This document shows positions 16,961 to 26,094 of a stretch of 64,000 nt of DNA, piece after piece. Position 1 is the first letter of the stretch. Each line of letters starts with the position of its first letter. The position numbers were made by a program, and so were the translations under genes. Under the pieces are notes generated by a model that ran no database searches, had not been told where the DNA came from, and saw only the letters and a program-made list of their open reading frames with translations. The stretch comes from JAFASC01 sp034669505 (GTDB lineage Bacteria; Pseudomonadota; Alphaproteobacteria; Rhizobiales; Beijerinckiaceae): the NCBI GenBank assembly GCA_034669505.1, contig JAXDNJ010000041.1, positions 1 to 64,000 of the forward strand, read 5' to 3'.

Positions 16961-18334
16961 TTACAGCAGCGTCCCCCTTAGAATCAGCAGCGCGACGCTG
17001 AAATAAATCACGAGCCCCGTCACATCGACGAGCGTCGCGACAAAGGGGGCCGAGGCGCTCGCGGGGTCGAAGCCCAATCGCTCCAGCACGAACGGCAGCA
17101 TCGAGCCGGCGAGCGAGCCGAACGTGACGACGCCGATCAGGGCCGCGGCAACCGTTAGCGCCACGAGCACCCAGTGCTCACCATAATCGTAGAGCCCGAA
17201 TTTTTGCCACATCGTGATCCGCAGGACGCCAATGACACCGAGCATCGCGCCAAGTGTGATGCCGGTGGGTAATTCGCGCAGCGCAATGCGCCACCAGTCG
17301 CGCAGGTCGATTTCGCGCACGGCCAGCGCGCGGATGATCAGCGACGTCGCCTGCGATCCCGAGTTTCCACCGGAACTCATGATCAGTGGGATGAAAAGCG
17401 TCAGCACGATCGCTTTCTCAAGCTCGCCCTGAAAACCCTGCATCGCGCTCGCCGTCAGCATCTCGCTTAGGAACAACGCTGCCAGCCAACCGCCGCGTTT
17501 GCGGATCATCTCAAGAAAATTGATCTGCATGTAGGGGTGGTCGAGCGCCGCCATGCCGCCGAAGCGCTGCACGTCTTCGGTGGTTTCCTCGACGATCGCA
17601 TCGATGATGTCGTCGACCGTGCAGATGCCGAGCACGAGGCCTGACGCGCTCACCACCGGCACCGCCAACAGATCGTATTTCGAGATCAGCCGCGCGACGT
17701 CTTCGCGATCGGTAAGCGGCGCGACGGCCACCGGTCTGCGCTGCGGTGCAACTGAGAGCACGCACGCGTCCGGCTCGCCGGCAATCAACCGGCGCAGCGC
17801 GACCGACTGAACGAGCTTCTTCGTCTTCGGATCGAGAACATAGATGGCGTAAACGGTCTCGCGCGTGCGCTCGACCTTGCGGATATGTTCGAGCGTCTGC
17901 GCGACCGTCCAATTCGCCGGCACGCTGACGAACTCCGTCGTCATGATGCTGCCCGCCGTGTCTTCCGGATAGGCGAGGAGCCGCTGCAGCTGGAGGCGCG
18001 TATCCGGATCGAGGCGGCTCAGGATATCGGCGCGGCTTTCCTCCTCCAGGTGCCGGAAGATGTCGGCGACCCGGTCCGCCGACATGCCGGCAAGCAGGGC
18101 CACGGCGATCTCGCGCGGCATCGCGTCGATGATCTCGGTTGGACATTCCAGCCCGGACTGGTCGAGGATTTCGATCGCCCGCTCGGGCGGGAAATGCAGC
18201 ACGATCGCCGCCGCTTCCATCGGCGTGTGGTCGTTCAGGACCTCGACAATGTTGGCGGCGTGTTCGTTGGCGAGCCTCGCGGCGAGCGCGGCCGGGTCAA
18301 ACTCAACTTCGGAGAGGGTCTCTGCTTCGCTCAT
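16961..18334 (-). CDS. mgtE: Magnesium transporter MgtE
   Basis: A 457-residue protein. Residues ~10-130 form the MgtE N superhelical domain (HFPPERAIEILDQ, LLAGMSADRVADIFRHLEEE). A CBS pair follows (AGSIMTTEFVSVPANWTVAQTLEHI and TDREDVARLISKYDLLAVPVV, VDDIIDAIVEE), which senses Mg2+ and gates the channel. The C-terminal five-span domain has the pore signature PLIMSSGGNSGSQ. It is complete and convergent with purF. Confidence 0.95.
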   Translation of the reverse strand: MSEAETLSEVEFDPAALAARLANEHAANIVEVLNDHTPMEAAAIVLHFPPERAIEILDQSGLECPTEIIDAMPREIAVALLAGMSADRVADIFRHLEEESRADILSRLDPDTRLQLQRLLAYPEDTAGSIMTTEFVSVPANWTVAQTLEHIRKVERTRETVYAIYVLDPKTKKLVQSVALRRLIAGEPDACVLSVAPQRRPVAVAPLTDREDVARLISKYDLLAVPVVSASGLVLGICTVDDIIDAIVEETTEDVQRFGGMAALDHPYMQINFLEMIRKRGGWLAALFLSEMLTASAMQGFQGELEKAIVLTLFIPLIMSSGGNSGSQATSLIIRALAVREIDLRDWWRIALRELPTGITLGAMLGVIGVLRITMWQKFGLYDYGEHWVLVALTVAAALIGVVTFGSLAGSMLPFVLERLGFDPASASAPFVATLVDVTGLVIYFSVALLILRGTLL

Positions 18335-18624
18335 GGCTCACCTGTTCCGATCCGCCGCCGCTGGGATCGGGGGAGCCGATTTCTCCGACTAACCCGCGAC
18401 CGGCAATGACGGCAAAAGCAATGGACTGCTACTGTCGCTTGGCATGGGGTTCGGTTTCCGAAAGAGCCTAGGGCAAGACGTTCAAGGCGAAGGCTCCATG
18501 CGCTCAAAGCTTGTGACGGTCAAGCGCAGGACTTGAGCGGAACACTAAGCCTTCTCGCAGCCGCCAAGGCTTGCCTCCGGCGCGAATTTGTCGGACGGGT
18601 TCGTTAGAACAATCCATAGTCATC

Positions 18625-19425
18625 ATGTCGCTCGCAGAACCCACAGAAGCCAACCACTCGCGCGATCTCGCCGGCCGCGTCGCACTCGTGACCGGCGCAT
18701 CGCGCGGCATCGGGCGCGCAATCGCGCTCGAGCTTGCGCGCGCCGGCGCGCATGTTATCGCGCTCGCGCGTACGCAGGGCGCGCTCGAGGAACTCGATGA
18801 CGACATCCGTCGCGCGGGAAGCGAGGCGACACTCTCTCCCTGCGATGTCAAAGATTATGCCGCGCTCGACCGGCTGGGTGCAGCAATCTACGAACGCTGG
18901 AAAAAGCTCGACATCTTTGTGGGCAATGCCGGAATGCTCGGGCCGGTCACGCCGCTCGCCCACGTCGATCCGAAACAATGGGACGACGTCTTCGCGGTGA
19001 ACGTCACGGCGAATTGGCGGCTGATCCGCTCGCTCGACGTGCTGCTGCGGGCCTCCGACGCCGGCCGCGTCGTGCTGATCTCATCGGGTGCGGCACATAA
19101 AGAGAAGCTCGCGCCCTATTGGGGACCCTACGCCGCATCCAAGGCTGCGCTCGACGCCATCGTTCGCACGTATGCGGCGGAGACGGTGAACGTCTCCCCC
19201 GTAAAGGTGATGGCGACCAACCCCGGACCGTTGCGTACCCGTTTGCGCGCGCAAGCAATGCCCGGCGAAGACCCGGCGACGCTACGCACGCCCGAAGACT
19301 TCGCGCCAAAGGTACTGGATATGTGTGGGCCGGGTTGGACACACACCGGCATGGTCTACGATTTCCCCAGAGATCGCGTCCTCGCCTTCCAGGCGCCGCG
19401 CGATGTGCAAGAAATGAGGGACTGA
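18625..19425 (+). CDS. SDR-family NAD(P)-dependent oxidoreductase
   Basis: A 266-residue classical short-chain dehydrogenase. The cofactor motif is GRVALVTGASRGIGRAIALELA, the central NAG motif is VGNAGMLGPVTPL, and the catalytic Ser (VVLISSGAAH) and Y-x3-K (YAASK) are present. ATG 18625 is preferred; an upstream frame to 18571 lacks support. The stop overlaps the start of the RidA-like gene (TGATG), and that gene overlaps the GDPD gene, so three enzymes are translationally coupled. The substrate is not evident. Confidence 0.88.
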   Translation: MSLAEPTEANHSRDLAGRVALVTGASRGIGRAIALELARAGAHVIALARTQGALEELDDDIRRAGSEATLSPCDVKDYAALDRLGAAIYERWKKLDIFVGNAGMLGPVTPLAHVDPKQWDDVFAVNVTANWRLIRSLDVLLRASDAGRVVLISSGAAHKEKLAPYWGPYAASKAALDAIVRTYAAETVNVSPVKVMATNPGPLRTRLRAQAMPGEDPATLRTPEDFAPKVLDMCGPGWTHTGMVYDFPRDRVLAFQAPRDVQEMRD

Positions 19426-19913
19426 TGGGTTCGCATTCCGCAGGCAGCATCGAGCGCCGGCTCAACGAACTCGGTTTGGCTCTGCCCGCGCCCGCTGCAC
19501 CGGTGGCGGCCTATGTGCCTTACGTGATCACCGGCGATCTGCTGGTCATCTCCGGCCAATTGCCGTTCGGGCCGGACGGCAAGATCGATCCCGCGCATCG
19601 CGGCAAACTCGGCGGCACCATCTTCAACGAAGCGGGACAGGCCGCGGCGCGTGTCTGCGCCCTTAACGTACTCGCGCAGGTGAAAGCCGCGACCGGCAAT
19701 CTCGATCGCGTTCGCCGCGTGGTGCGGCTCGGCGGCTTCATCAATTGCGTACCCGACTTCAACGCCGTACCGGCGATCATGAACGGCGCATCAGACCTGA
19801 TCGTCAAAGTCTTCGGCGACCGCGGCCGCCACGCGCGCTCGACGATCGGTGTCGCGCAATTGCCGCTCGATGCCGCCGTCGAAGTCGAAGGTATGTTCGA
19901 GATCGACGCGTGA
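19425..19913 (+). CDS. RidA/YjgF-like protein
   Basis: A 162-residue member of the YjgF/YER057c/UK114 superfamily, subgroup with VISGQLPFGPDGKI and a C-terminal ARSTIGVAQLPLDAAVEVEGMFEI. The Arg of the HARSTIGV block is the usual ligand-binding arginine. RidA proteins hydrolyse reactive enamine/imine intermediates of PLP enzymes; this longer subgroup is less well studied. ATG 19425 lies inside the upstream stop codon and its own stop overlaps the GTG of the next gene. Confidence 0.85.
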   Translation: MGSHSAGSIERRLNELGLALPAPAAPVAAYVPYVITGDLLVISGQLPFGPDGKIDPAHRGKLGGTIFNEAGQAAARVCALNVLAQVKAATGNLDRVRRVVRLGGFINCVPDFNAVPAIMNGASDLIVKVFGDRGRHARSTIGVAQLPLDAAVEVEGMFEIDA

Positions 19914-20668
19914 GCGCACCCGCTTGGCTGACGGCGCGGCCGATCGCCCATCGGGGCCTGCATGCGCGGGAGAACGGGGTTATCGAGAATACGCTTTCGG
20001 CCGCGCAAGCGGCGATCGAGCGCGGCTTCTCGATCGAATGCGACGTGCAACTGACGAGCGATGGGGAGGCGGTCGTCTTCCATGACTCCACCCTGGAGCG
20101 GCTCACGACGCGGCGCGGGGACCTCGGTAGGGCGAGTGTTGCCGACCTCTCCGCCCTTACGATGAAGGACACGACCGACCGCATCCCCCCACTATCCACA
20201 TTGCTCGATGCGATCGGCGGACGCGCGCCGCTGATCATCGAAATCAAGAGCCGCTTCGATGGCGACTGGCGGCTCGCCGAACGCGTCGCTGTTGTGACTG
20301 CCGAATATGAAGGTCCGATCGCGATCAAGAGCTTCGATCCGTACGTGATCGCGCATTTGCGCGAAAACGGCGAGCGCCTCGGCACGAATCGGCGCCCGCT
20401 CGGCATCGTTGCCGAGGCCCGCTACGACCGGGGCGAGCGGCAGCGCCTGCCCCAGGCGCTGCGTGAGAGCCTGGCAGCTTTCCTCCATTATCCGCACACG
20501 CGGCCCGACTTCCTGTCCTGGCGCGTCGACGACCTGCCGCACGCAATTCCCTTCCTGTTGCGGACGCAGCTCGACACGCCGGTGATCACCTGGACCGTGT
20601 GCCGTGAGGAGCAGCGCGCGCGCGCGCAATGGGCGGATCAGATCGTCTTTGAGGGGTTTCTCCCCTAA
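19910..20668 (+). CDS. Glycerophosphodiester phosphodiesterase
   Basis: A 252-residue TIM-barrel enzyme. GTG 19910 overlaps the stop of the RidA-like gene by four bases. The GDPD signature AHRGLHARENGVIENTLSAAQAAIERGFSIECDVQLTSDGEAVVFHD contains the catalytic His pair (AHRG and VFHD) and the metal-binding Glu/Asp (IECDVQ). No signal peptide, so cytoplasmic, UgpQ-like: it would release glycerol 3-phosphate from deacylated phospholipids. The upstream extension of the frame to 19,745 runs within the RidA gene and is not used. Confidence 0.88.
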   Translation: MSAPAWLTARPIAHRGLHARENGVIENTLSAAQAAIERGFSIECDVQLTSDGEAVVFHDSTLERLTTRRGDLGRASVADLSALTMKDTTDRIPPLSTLLDAIGGRAPLIIEIKSRFDGDWRLAERVAVVTAEYEGPIAIKSFDPYVIAHLRENGERLGTNRRPLGIVAEARYDRGERQRLPQALRESLAAFLHYPHTRPDFLSWRVDDLPHAIPFLLRTQLDTPVITWTVCREEQRARAQWADQIVFEGFLP

Positions 20669-20722
20669 CGGTTGCCGGGCCGCTCAGGACCGCTAAGTTC
20701 TTGCAGTGCAGCAAGAGCGCCG

Positions 20723-21946
20723 ATGAGTCTCGCCGAAATCAAAATCACGGTCCGCCGGTCGATCGCCGATATCAGCGCGAGCGAATGGGACGCCTGTGCC
20801 AATCCGCCGTGGCTTGCGGTTAGCGGTTCCGCGGCGCCGGACGGGCTCTACCAGGGGGAGCGCCATAACCCTTTTCTCTCACACGCCTTTTTGCATGCGC
20901 TCGAGGCCTCAGGGTCAGTCGGCGCGCGCGCCGGCTGGGCGCCATTTCATCTCGCGATCGAAGATGAGCGGGAGAGGATCGTCGCGGTTGCACCGTGTTA
21001 TATGAAATCGCATTCGCAAGGCGAATACGTCTTCGATCACGCCTGGGCGGACGCGTACGAGCGCGCCGGCGGCGACTATTATCCGAAGCTTCAGGTCTCG
21101 GTGCCATTCACGCCGGTGAATGGGCGACGCCTGCTTGTCGCCGACGAGAGCAACGCGGGATCGCGTCAGGCACTGATTGCGGGATTGCGCGCGCTGCGCC
21201 AGCAGACTGGTGCATCGTCCGTCCACATCACCTTTCCGACTCCCGAGGAATGGCAGACGCTCGGCGAAGCCGGTTTCCTACAGCGCACAGGACAGCAGTT
21301 TCACTTCTTCAACGCTGGCTATGCCAGTTTCGATGAATTCCTCTCCGACCTCGCCTCCCGCAAGCGCAAGACGATCCGCAGGGAACGCGAAGCGGCGCGC
21401 GCCGACGGCATCGAAATAGAATGGGTCACCGGACGCGATCTCACCGAAGCGCATTGGGATGCATTCTTCGCCTTCTACATGGATACGGGCTCGCGCAAAT
21501 GGGGCCAGCCTTATCTTACTCGTAAATTCTTCTCGCTCGCCGGCGAAACGCTTGCCGATCGCATCCTGCTGGTCATGGCCAAACGCGGCGGGCGTTACAT
21601 CGCCGGCGCGCTGAATTTTATCGGCGATGATGCGCTCTATGGCCGAAACTGGGGTGCGATCGAGGAGCACCCGTTCCTGCATTTCGAAGTCTGCTATTAC
21701 CAGGCGATCGAATTTGGCATCACGCGCGGCCTCAAGCGCGTGGAGGCCGGCGCGCAGGGCGAGCACAAGATCGCGCGCGGCTACCGGCCGGTCACCACCT
21801 ATTCCGCGCACGATTTCGCCGATCCGCGCATGACGCGCGCGATCGGCGATTACCTCAAGAATGAGCGCCGGCACATCGAAGCTGCGATCGACATCTATCG
21901 CGAGCACGTGCCGTTCCGCAAAGTGCCGGAACCGCAATGCAAGTGA
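20723..21946 (+). CDS. FemAB-like GNAT-fold protein (PF04339 family)
   Basis: A 407-residue cytoplasmic protein starting MSLAEIKITVRRSIADISASEWDAC. It shows the FemAB_like/DUF482 pattern: NPFLSHAFLHALEASGSVGARAGWAPFHL, YMKSHSQGEYVFDHAWADAYERAGGDYYPKLQVSVPFTPVNGRRLL, and a second GNAT half with GALNFIGDDALYGRNWGA and HFEVCYYQAIEFGI. The family is often labelled peptidoglycan-related, but no reaction has been established. It lies between a GDPD gene and murI, which fits an envelope role only loosely. Confidence 0.82.
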   Translation: MSLAEIKITVRRSIADISASEWDACANPPWLAVSGSAAPDGLYQGERHNPFLSHAFLHALEASGSVGARAGWAPFHLAIEDERERIVAVAPCYMKSHSQGEYVFDHAWADAYERAGGDYYPKLQVSVPFTPVNGRRLLVADESNAGSRQALIAGLRALRQQTGASSVHITFPTPEEWQTLGEAGFLQRTGQQFHFFNAGYASFDEFLSDLASRKRKTIRREREAARADGIEIEWVTGRDLTEAHWDAFFAFYMDTGSRKWGQPYLTRKFFSLAGETLADRILLVMAKRGGRYIAGALNFIGDDALYGRNWGAIEEHPFLHFEVCYYQAIEFGITRGLKRVEAGAQGEHKIARGYRPVTTYSAHDFADPRMTRAIGDYLKNERRHIEAAIDIYREHVPFRKVPEPQCK

Positions 21947-21992
21947 CGGCTTGGCAGGTGACCGCGCGCCACGAACGCGCTATGCAGCGCGC

Positions 21993-22826
21993 GTGACGCA
22001 AACGCCCAAAATCCTCGTCTTCGATTCCGGCCTCGGCGGGCTCACCGTCTACCGCGAGATCGCGCGTCTGCGCCCGGAGGCGGATTACCTCTATCTCGCC
22101 GATGATGCGGCGTTTCCTTATGGTGCGCTGCGCGAGGATCGACTGATCGCGCGCGTGCAAAGCGTGCTCGATGCTGCTATCGCCGAATACGCGCCGGATA
22201 TCCTCGTCATCGCCTGTAATACCGCCTCGACGCTCGTCCTGCCGCCGCTGCGTGCTGCCTACCCTGCTCTGCCCTTCGTCGGCACGGTACCGGCGGTGAA
22301 GCCTGCGGCCGAGCGCTCGCGCTCGCAGATGATTTCCGTACTGGCAACACCGGGCACTGTTGCGCGCGATTACACGCGCACGCTCATCACGACACATGCC
22401 GGCCATTGCCGCGTGACGCTGGTCGGCTCGCAACTGCTCGCCTCTATCGCGGAAGCGGAGATGAAGGGCGACGCGGTTGATGATCGCGCGATCGCCGACG
22501 AGATCGCGCCGTGCTTTGTGGCTGAAAGCGGCGCACGCACCGACACGATCGTGCTTGCCTGCACGCATTATCCGCTGCTGCAGGATTATTTTACACGTCT
22601 CGCCTTCTGGCCGGTCGAATGGATCGATCCGGCGCCGGCGATCGCACGCCGCGTCCATGCGGTCCTCGCCGAAAAATTCGAGCCACGTCCTCCAACTCAG
22701 CGCACAAAGGACGGCCGCGCGATCTTCACCAGCGGCAAGCGGCCGCCGAGCTCTCTCCAAAAAGCATTGATCAAATTGGGCCTCACCGCACTAGACTGCG
22801 TTCCGATGCCGCTCGCTTTCGCCTGA
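21993..22826 (+). CDS. murI: Glutamate racemase
   Basis: A 277-residue enzyme making D-glutamate for peptidoglycan. The two catalytic cysteines are in IACNTASTLVLP and LACTHYPLL, and the start block is ILVFDSGLGGLTVYREI. GTG 21993 puts the N-terminus six residues before that block, as expected; the frame is open further up inside the FemAB-like gene without support. The C-terminus (PPSSLQKALIKLGL) is as in rhizobial members. Confidence 0.93.
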   Translation: MTQTPKILVFDSGLGGLTVYREIARLRPEADYLYLADDAAFPYGALREDRLIARVQSVLDAAIAEYAPDILVIACNTASTLVLPPLRAAYPALPFVGTVPAVKPAAERSRSQMISVLATPGTVARDYTRTLITTHAGHCRVTLVGSQLLASIAEAEMKGDAVDDRAIADEIAPCFVAESGARTDTIVLACTHYPLLQDYFTRLAFWPVEWIDPAPAIARRVHAVLAEKFEPRPPTQRTKDGRAIFTSGKRPPSSLQKALIKLGLTALDCVPMPLAFA

Positions 22827-22853
22827 CACACCAAAAACCCTGGGGAGTCGAAC

Positions 22854-23852
22854 ATGCCGCGCAATAAAGGATTCGTGCTTGCCTCACGCCCGCAAGGCGA
22901 AGCGAAGGCCGAAAACTTCCGCCTCGTCGAGCAAGAGGTCGGCGAGCCCGGCGAGGGACAGGTGCTGGTCAAGCACCACTATCTCTCGCTCGACCCCTAC
23001 ATGCGCGGGCGCATGGATGAGTCGAAGTCCTATGCCGCCTCGCAGAACCTCAACGAGGTCATGATCGGCGGCACGGTCGGCGAAGTCGTCGCCTCGAAGA
23101 ACCCGAACTTCAAAGTCGGCGATCATGTCGTCGGATCCGGCGGCTGGCAGCTCTACCAGCTTTCCGACGGCAAAGGATTGAACAAGATCGACACCAGCCG
23201 CGTCCCCATCCAGGCCTTCGTTGGCCCCGTCGGTATGCCCGGCGTCACCGCCTGGTATGGGCTCAACAAGATCATCGCCCCGAAAAAGGGCGAGACGGTT
23301 GTCTGCTCGGCCGCAACAGGTGCAGTCGGTACCGTGGTCGGCCAGCTTGCCAAAGCAAGAGGTGCACGCGCCGTCGGCATCGCCGGCGGGCCGGACAAAT
23401 GCAAATACGCCACTGACGAGCTTGGCTACGATGCCTGCGTCGATCACCGCGCGCCGGATTTCGCCGAGAAGCTGAAGGTGGCGCTGCCGAACGGCGTCGA
23501 CGGACTTTTCGAGAATGTCGGCGGGCAGCCATTCTCGCTAACGACGCGGCGGCTCAACGCATTCGCGCGCATCGCGATCTGCGGGCTTATCGCGTCTTAC
23601 GAAGGCAAGGAAAAGTCCACGCTGGAGGATTTGCGCATTTTGCTGGTCAACCGCGCCAAGATCGAGGGCTTCATCGTCTCCGATCACCTGGCCTTGTGGC
23701 CGGAAGCGCTGAAGGAGCTGATCGAGCTCGCCACAAGCGGCAAACTCAAGTGGAAGGAGACAATCGCTGAGGGACTCGAAAGCGCGCCGGAAGCGTTCTT
23801 CGGTATGCTCAAGGGCAAGAACTTCGGCAAGCAGCTGGTGAAGCTGATCTGA
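22854..23852 (+). CDS. NADP-dependent medium-chain reductase (CurA/prostaglandin-reductase-like)
   Basis: A 332-residue zinc-independent MDR enzyme, start ATG 22854 after GGGGAG. It shows LSLDPYMRGRMDE in the GroES-like domain and the nucleotide-binding SAATGAVGTVVGQLAKARGARAVGIAGG, with the ENVGGQPFSLTTRRLNAFARIAICGLIASYE block of the leukotriene B4 dehydrogenase/curcumin reductase group. These reduce alkenal or alkenone double bonds with NADPH. Physiological substrate unknown. Confidence 0.87.
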   Translation: MPRNKGFVLASRPQGEAKAENFRLVEQEVGEPGEGQVLVKHHYLSLDPYMRGRMDESKSYAASQNLNEVMIGGTVGEVVASKNPNFKVGDHVVGSGGWQLYQLSDGKGLNKIDTSRVPIQAFVGPVGMPGVTAWYGLNKIIAPKKGETVVCSAATGAVGTVVGQLAKARGARAVGIAGGPDKCKYATDELGYDACVDHRAPDFAEKLKVALPNGVDGLFENVGGQPFSLTTRRLNAFARIAICGLIASYEGKEKSTLEDLRILLVNRAKIEGFIVSDHLALWPEALKELIELATSGKLKWKETIAEGLESAPEAFFGMLKGKNFGKQLVKLI

Positions 23853-23910
23853 GGCGGGGGCGGAACACCCCCCCGCCCGGCACGTTCTCCGGGGCACACG
23901 GGAGGACGAC

Positions 23911-24162
23911 ATGAGCAAGGAAGCCAAGGGCCAGCAGCCGGAATCGCTATCGACCTTCAAGGCCGCGGCGCAGACGGACAAAAAAGTGAAGCCGAAGAAT
24001 CTCGGCGTGGAGGCCGACGGCAAGACGGCTCCACCACGTGACGACCTCAAAGCGGAGCAGAAGGCCGCAGCCGATATCCTTCGCGCCGGGGCCGAACGCG
24101 ATCCCGCTCGCGCCGACAAGGCGATCGACAGCCGCAAGAACAAGGACCGGCGGGACGTCTGA
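23911..24162 (+). CDS. Small hydrophilic protein of unknown function
   Basis: An 83-residue Lys/Ala/Asp-rich protein with a good ribosome site (GGGAGGAC before ATG 23911). No signal peptide or membrane segment. It is probably largely disordered (AAAQTDKKVKPKNLGVEADGK, RADKAIDSRKNKDRRDV). It ends three bases before the DUF202 gene, so the two are likely cotranscribed. I do not recognise a family. Confidence 0.6.
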   Translation: MSKEAKGQQPESLSTFKAAAQTDKKVKPKNLGVEADGKTAPPRDDLKAEQKAAADILRAGAERDPARADKAIDSRKNKDRRDV

Positions 24163-24165
24163 GGC

Positions 24166-24621
24166 GTGGCGGAGGCGGCGCAGACTGAGCTCAAAGAGAG
24201 CGCAAAAGAGGTCGAGAAATCGGCCGGCACGCTCGCACGCTCGACCGGCCACATCCAGGATTCCGCCGAGCGGCGCACCGAGCTTGCCGCCGACCGCAAT
24301 GTCTTCGCCGCCGAGCGGACCTATGCGGCCTGGGTGCGCACCGGCCTGGCGTCGCTCGCGAGCGGCGTTGGCGCCAAGGCCGCGCTCAAGGACGTCATCC
24401 CCGAATACATCGTGCTGGCCGCCGGGACGGTCCTCGCTCTCTTCAGCGCGTTCTGCTTCTTCGCCGGTATCTGGCGCGAATTCTCCCCCGGGCCGCCGCC
24501 GCCACAGCCGGACATTAAGCGGCTCCCTGCGGGAGTCCTGATCGGTGTCAATTCCTTCCTGATCCTGATCGCGCTCGCCGCCGTCTTCGGCATCTGGTTC
24601 GGCCGCACCGGCGGCCGCTAA
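24166..24621 (+). CDS. DUF202 (YidH-type) membrane protein
   Basis: A 151-residue protein with GTG start 24166. Residues ~35-60 carry the DUF202 signature LAADRNVFAAERTYAAWVRTGLASLASG, followed by membrane spans IVLAAGTVLALFSAFCFFAGIW and LIGVNSFLILIALAAVFGIWF. An extra Glu/Lys-rich N-terminal region of ~35 residues may be helical. DUF202 proteins such as E. coli YidH are inner-membrane proteins of unknown function. Confidence 0.82.
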   Translation: MAEAAQTELKESAKEVEKSAGTLARSTGHIQDSAERRTELAADRNVFAAERTYAAWVRTGLASLASGVGAKAALKDVIPEYIVLAAGTVLALFSAFCFFAGIWREFSPGPPPPQPDIKRLPAGVLIGVNSFLILIALAAVFGIWFGRTGGR

Positions 24622-24629
24622 GGTTGACT

Positions 24630-25388
24630 TCAGAGCAATGAGAATTGAGTAGGCTCATTCAACCGAACTACGCCGTTGATCAGCCAGGTGTCTGGATAAA
24701 GGGAGTGCGTTCCCATCGCGAGTAACATACCCCTGGACGGGTATTCCTCGCCGAACACTCGGAGCATTTCGGCGAGTGCCTTGGTCTCACCGTATTCTCG
24801 AGCCCAGTGAAAGAACGTCGCCTCGATCTCCCAATCTTGGCAAGTTCCTTCGCGTTCACCATCGACAGTGCGATAGCGATATTTAAACCGATATGGGCAG
24901 GGTTTATATGGGGTCACCTGTTTTGCGAAGAGATCAGGCTGAGCGCGAAGCGCATCGAACTTTGTGGTCTCAAGCTTGACCTCTTCCTCGTTCTTTTTTT
25001 CGTATCGAAACTCTAGAACTTGTACCTTGAGAAGCGCAAGACTTCGACCAGCCTCTCTTTCGTGGGCAAGGCTCTCGACTATGCAGTTGGTTAGAAATTT
25101 CTCCCTCTCTGACGGCCTCAGTTCTCCAACAACTTCGATGGACTGCTGATTAACCCGCACGCTTTCTGGTCTCGGATCATCAGTCGGCTTGCGCCAGTCG
25201 AATCGAATGCGGTCCCAACGTCCAAACCTCTGTGCTTCTTCTAGGGTGCGGAAAGAAACAGGATATAGGCGCAGCCACCGTCCATAGAGGTCTATTCCAG
25301 CGCAGCATACTGTTTCGCCGTGACGAAACCCGACTTGCGGCGCCGCTTTGATGATGACAACAGCTTCGGTTTTACCCGGCAAGCGCAA
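24630..25388 (-). CDS. Uncharacterised protein paired with DUF488
   Basis: A 252-residue soluble protein whose start overlaps the 3' end of the DUF488 gene by 17 bases, so the two are surely one operon. Visible blocks are ETVCCAGIDLYGRWLRLYPVSFR, FGRWDRIRFDW (small beta-rich N-domain), and a C-terminal CPYRFKYRYRT with CQDWEIEATFFHWAREYG. The paired cysteines and many aromatic residues suggest a nucleic-acid or metal role, but that is inference. The region has lower GC and less rhizobial codon use than its neighbours, pointing to transfer. Function not assigned. Confidence 0.75.
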   Translation of the reverse strand: MRLPGKTEAVVIIKAAPQVGFRHGETVCCAGIDLYGRWLRLYPVSFRTLEEAQRFGRWDRIRFDWRKPTDDPRPESVRVNQQSIEVVGELRPSEREKFLTNCIVESLAHEREAGRSLALLKVQVLEFRYEKKNEEEVKLETTKFDALRAQPDLFAKQVTPYKPCPYRFKYRYRTVDGEREGTCQDWEIEATFFHWAREYGETKALAEMLRVFGEEYPSRGMLLAMGTHSLYPDTWLINGVVRLNEPTQFSLL

Positions 25389-25884
25389 GCGCTCGGCTTT
25401 CAGCGCGGCTCATGTTTCTGGGAGTCGTGGCTGCGGCCTCGTGCACGACGAGATGCACGATGTCGAAGCGGTTTCGGCAAGCCATCGCTTCCGCAACTAT
25501 GAGGCGATGACAATGCCAATGATCCCGCTCGAAGCACATCAAGCATGCCCCCCCACGGGAGGCAGCTTCGATTCCCTTCAGCAAGTCCAATTGCGCGACA
25601 TCGCCGATGAGGTGTCCATGATAAATTTCTCGAAATTCCTTAAAACGACCCTCGCGCGCAGCCGCCCGACCGGGCTTGGGATCACCAAGTCCTTTCAGAT
25701 GGAGGTAATTGATCCCCTCTCCATTGAGCCGGTTGGATAGTGCGGTTTTCGAGAATCCAGGCTTTCTCGAGAGGGCGACCGCGCGAACATCAATCAGGAG
25801 CTGGATACCAGCCTCGTGAAGCGTGGCGATAAAATCGCCAGCGGCACCCCCCTCGTACCCGATAGTGTATAGCTTCTTCCGCAA
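25372..25884 (-). CDS. DUF488 domain protein
   Basis: A 170-residue protein starting MRKKLYTIGYEGGAAGDFIATLHEAGIQLLIDVRAVALSRKPGFSK, then YLHLKGLGDPK and GACLMCFERDHWHCHRLIVAEAM. TIGYEG, LIDVR and the CFE-x4-CHR cysteine motif are the marks of DUF488. The function is unknown; proposals for the family involve nucleotide or thiol chemistry. It leads a two-gene operon with the uncharacterised gene at 24,630 and runs against rpsD. Confidence 0.82.
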   Translation of the reverse strand: MRKKLYTIGYEGGAAGDFIATLHEAGIQLLIDVRAVALSRKPGFSKTALSNRLNGEGINYLHLKGLGDPKPGRAAAREGRFKEFREIYHGHLIGDVAQLDLLKGIEAASRGGACLMCFERDHWHCHRLIVAEAMACRNRFDIVHLVVHEAAATTPRNMSRAESRALALAG

Positions 25885-26094
25885 CCGCTCGTCTCCAGAT
25901 TCCGCCCTTTACACTACCTTCTCAACCTTGTATCAACCTGCCCGTCCGGCGCGCCCTCTTGGGCGCGTTCGGCTTTTCACGCACCCGCGGTCCGCTGCTG
26001 TCGGCGCTTTTGCACGATCCGGCACGGACCTGTCGGCCTTGAGCACAAGGCAGCAGGAGGGCGCGTTCCTCAAACCACGTCACGAGGAATCGCG

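Noticed and set aside
23854..23880. GC-rich hairpin after the CurA-like gene as a terminator
   Set aside because: G/C-rich inverted runs pair, but no T-run follows and the next gene is close, so I do not call it.
25951..25972. GC hairpin followed by CTTTT upstream of rpsD
   Set aside because: No plus-strand gene ends before it; more likely part of the rpsD leader or chance.
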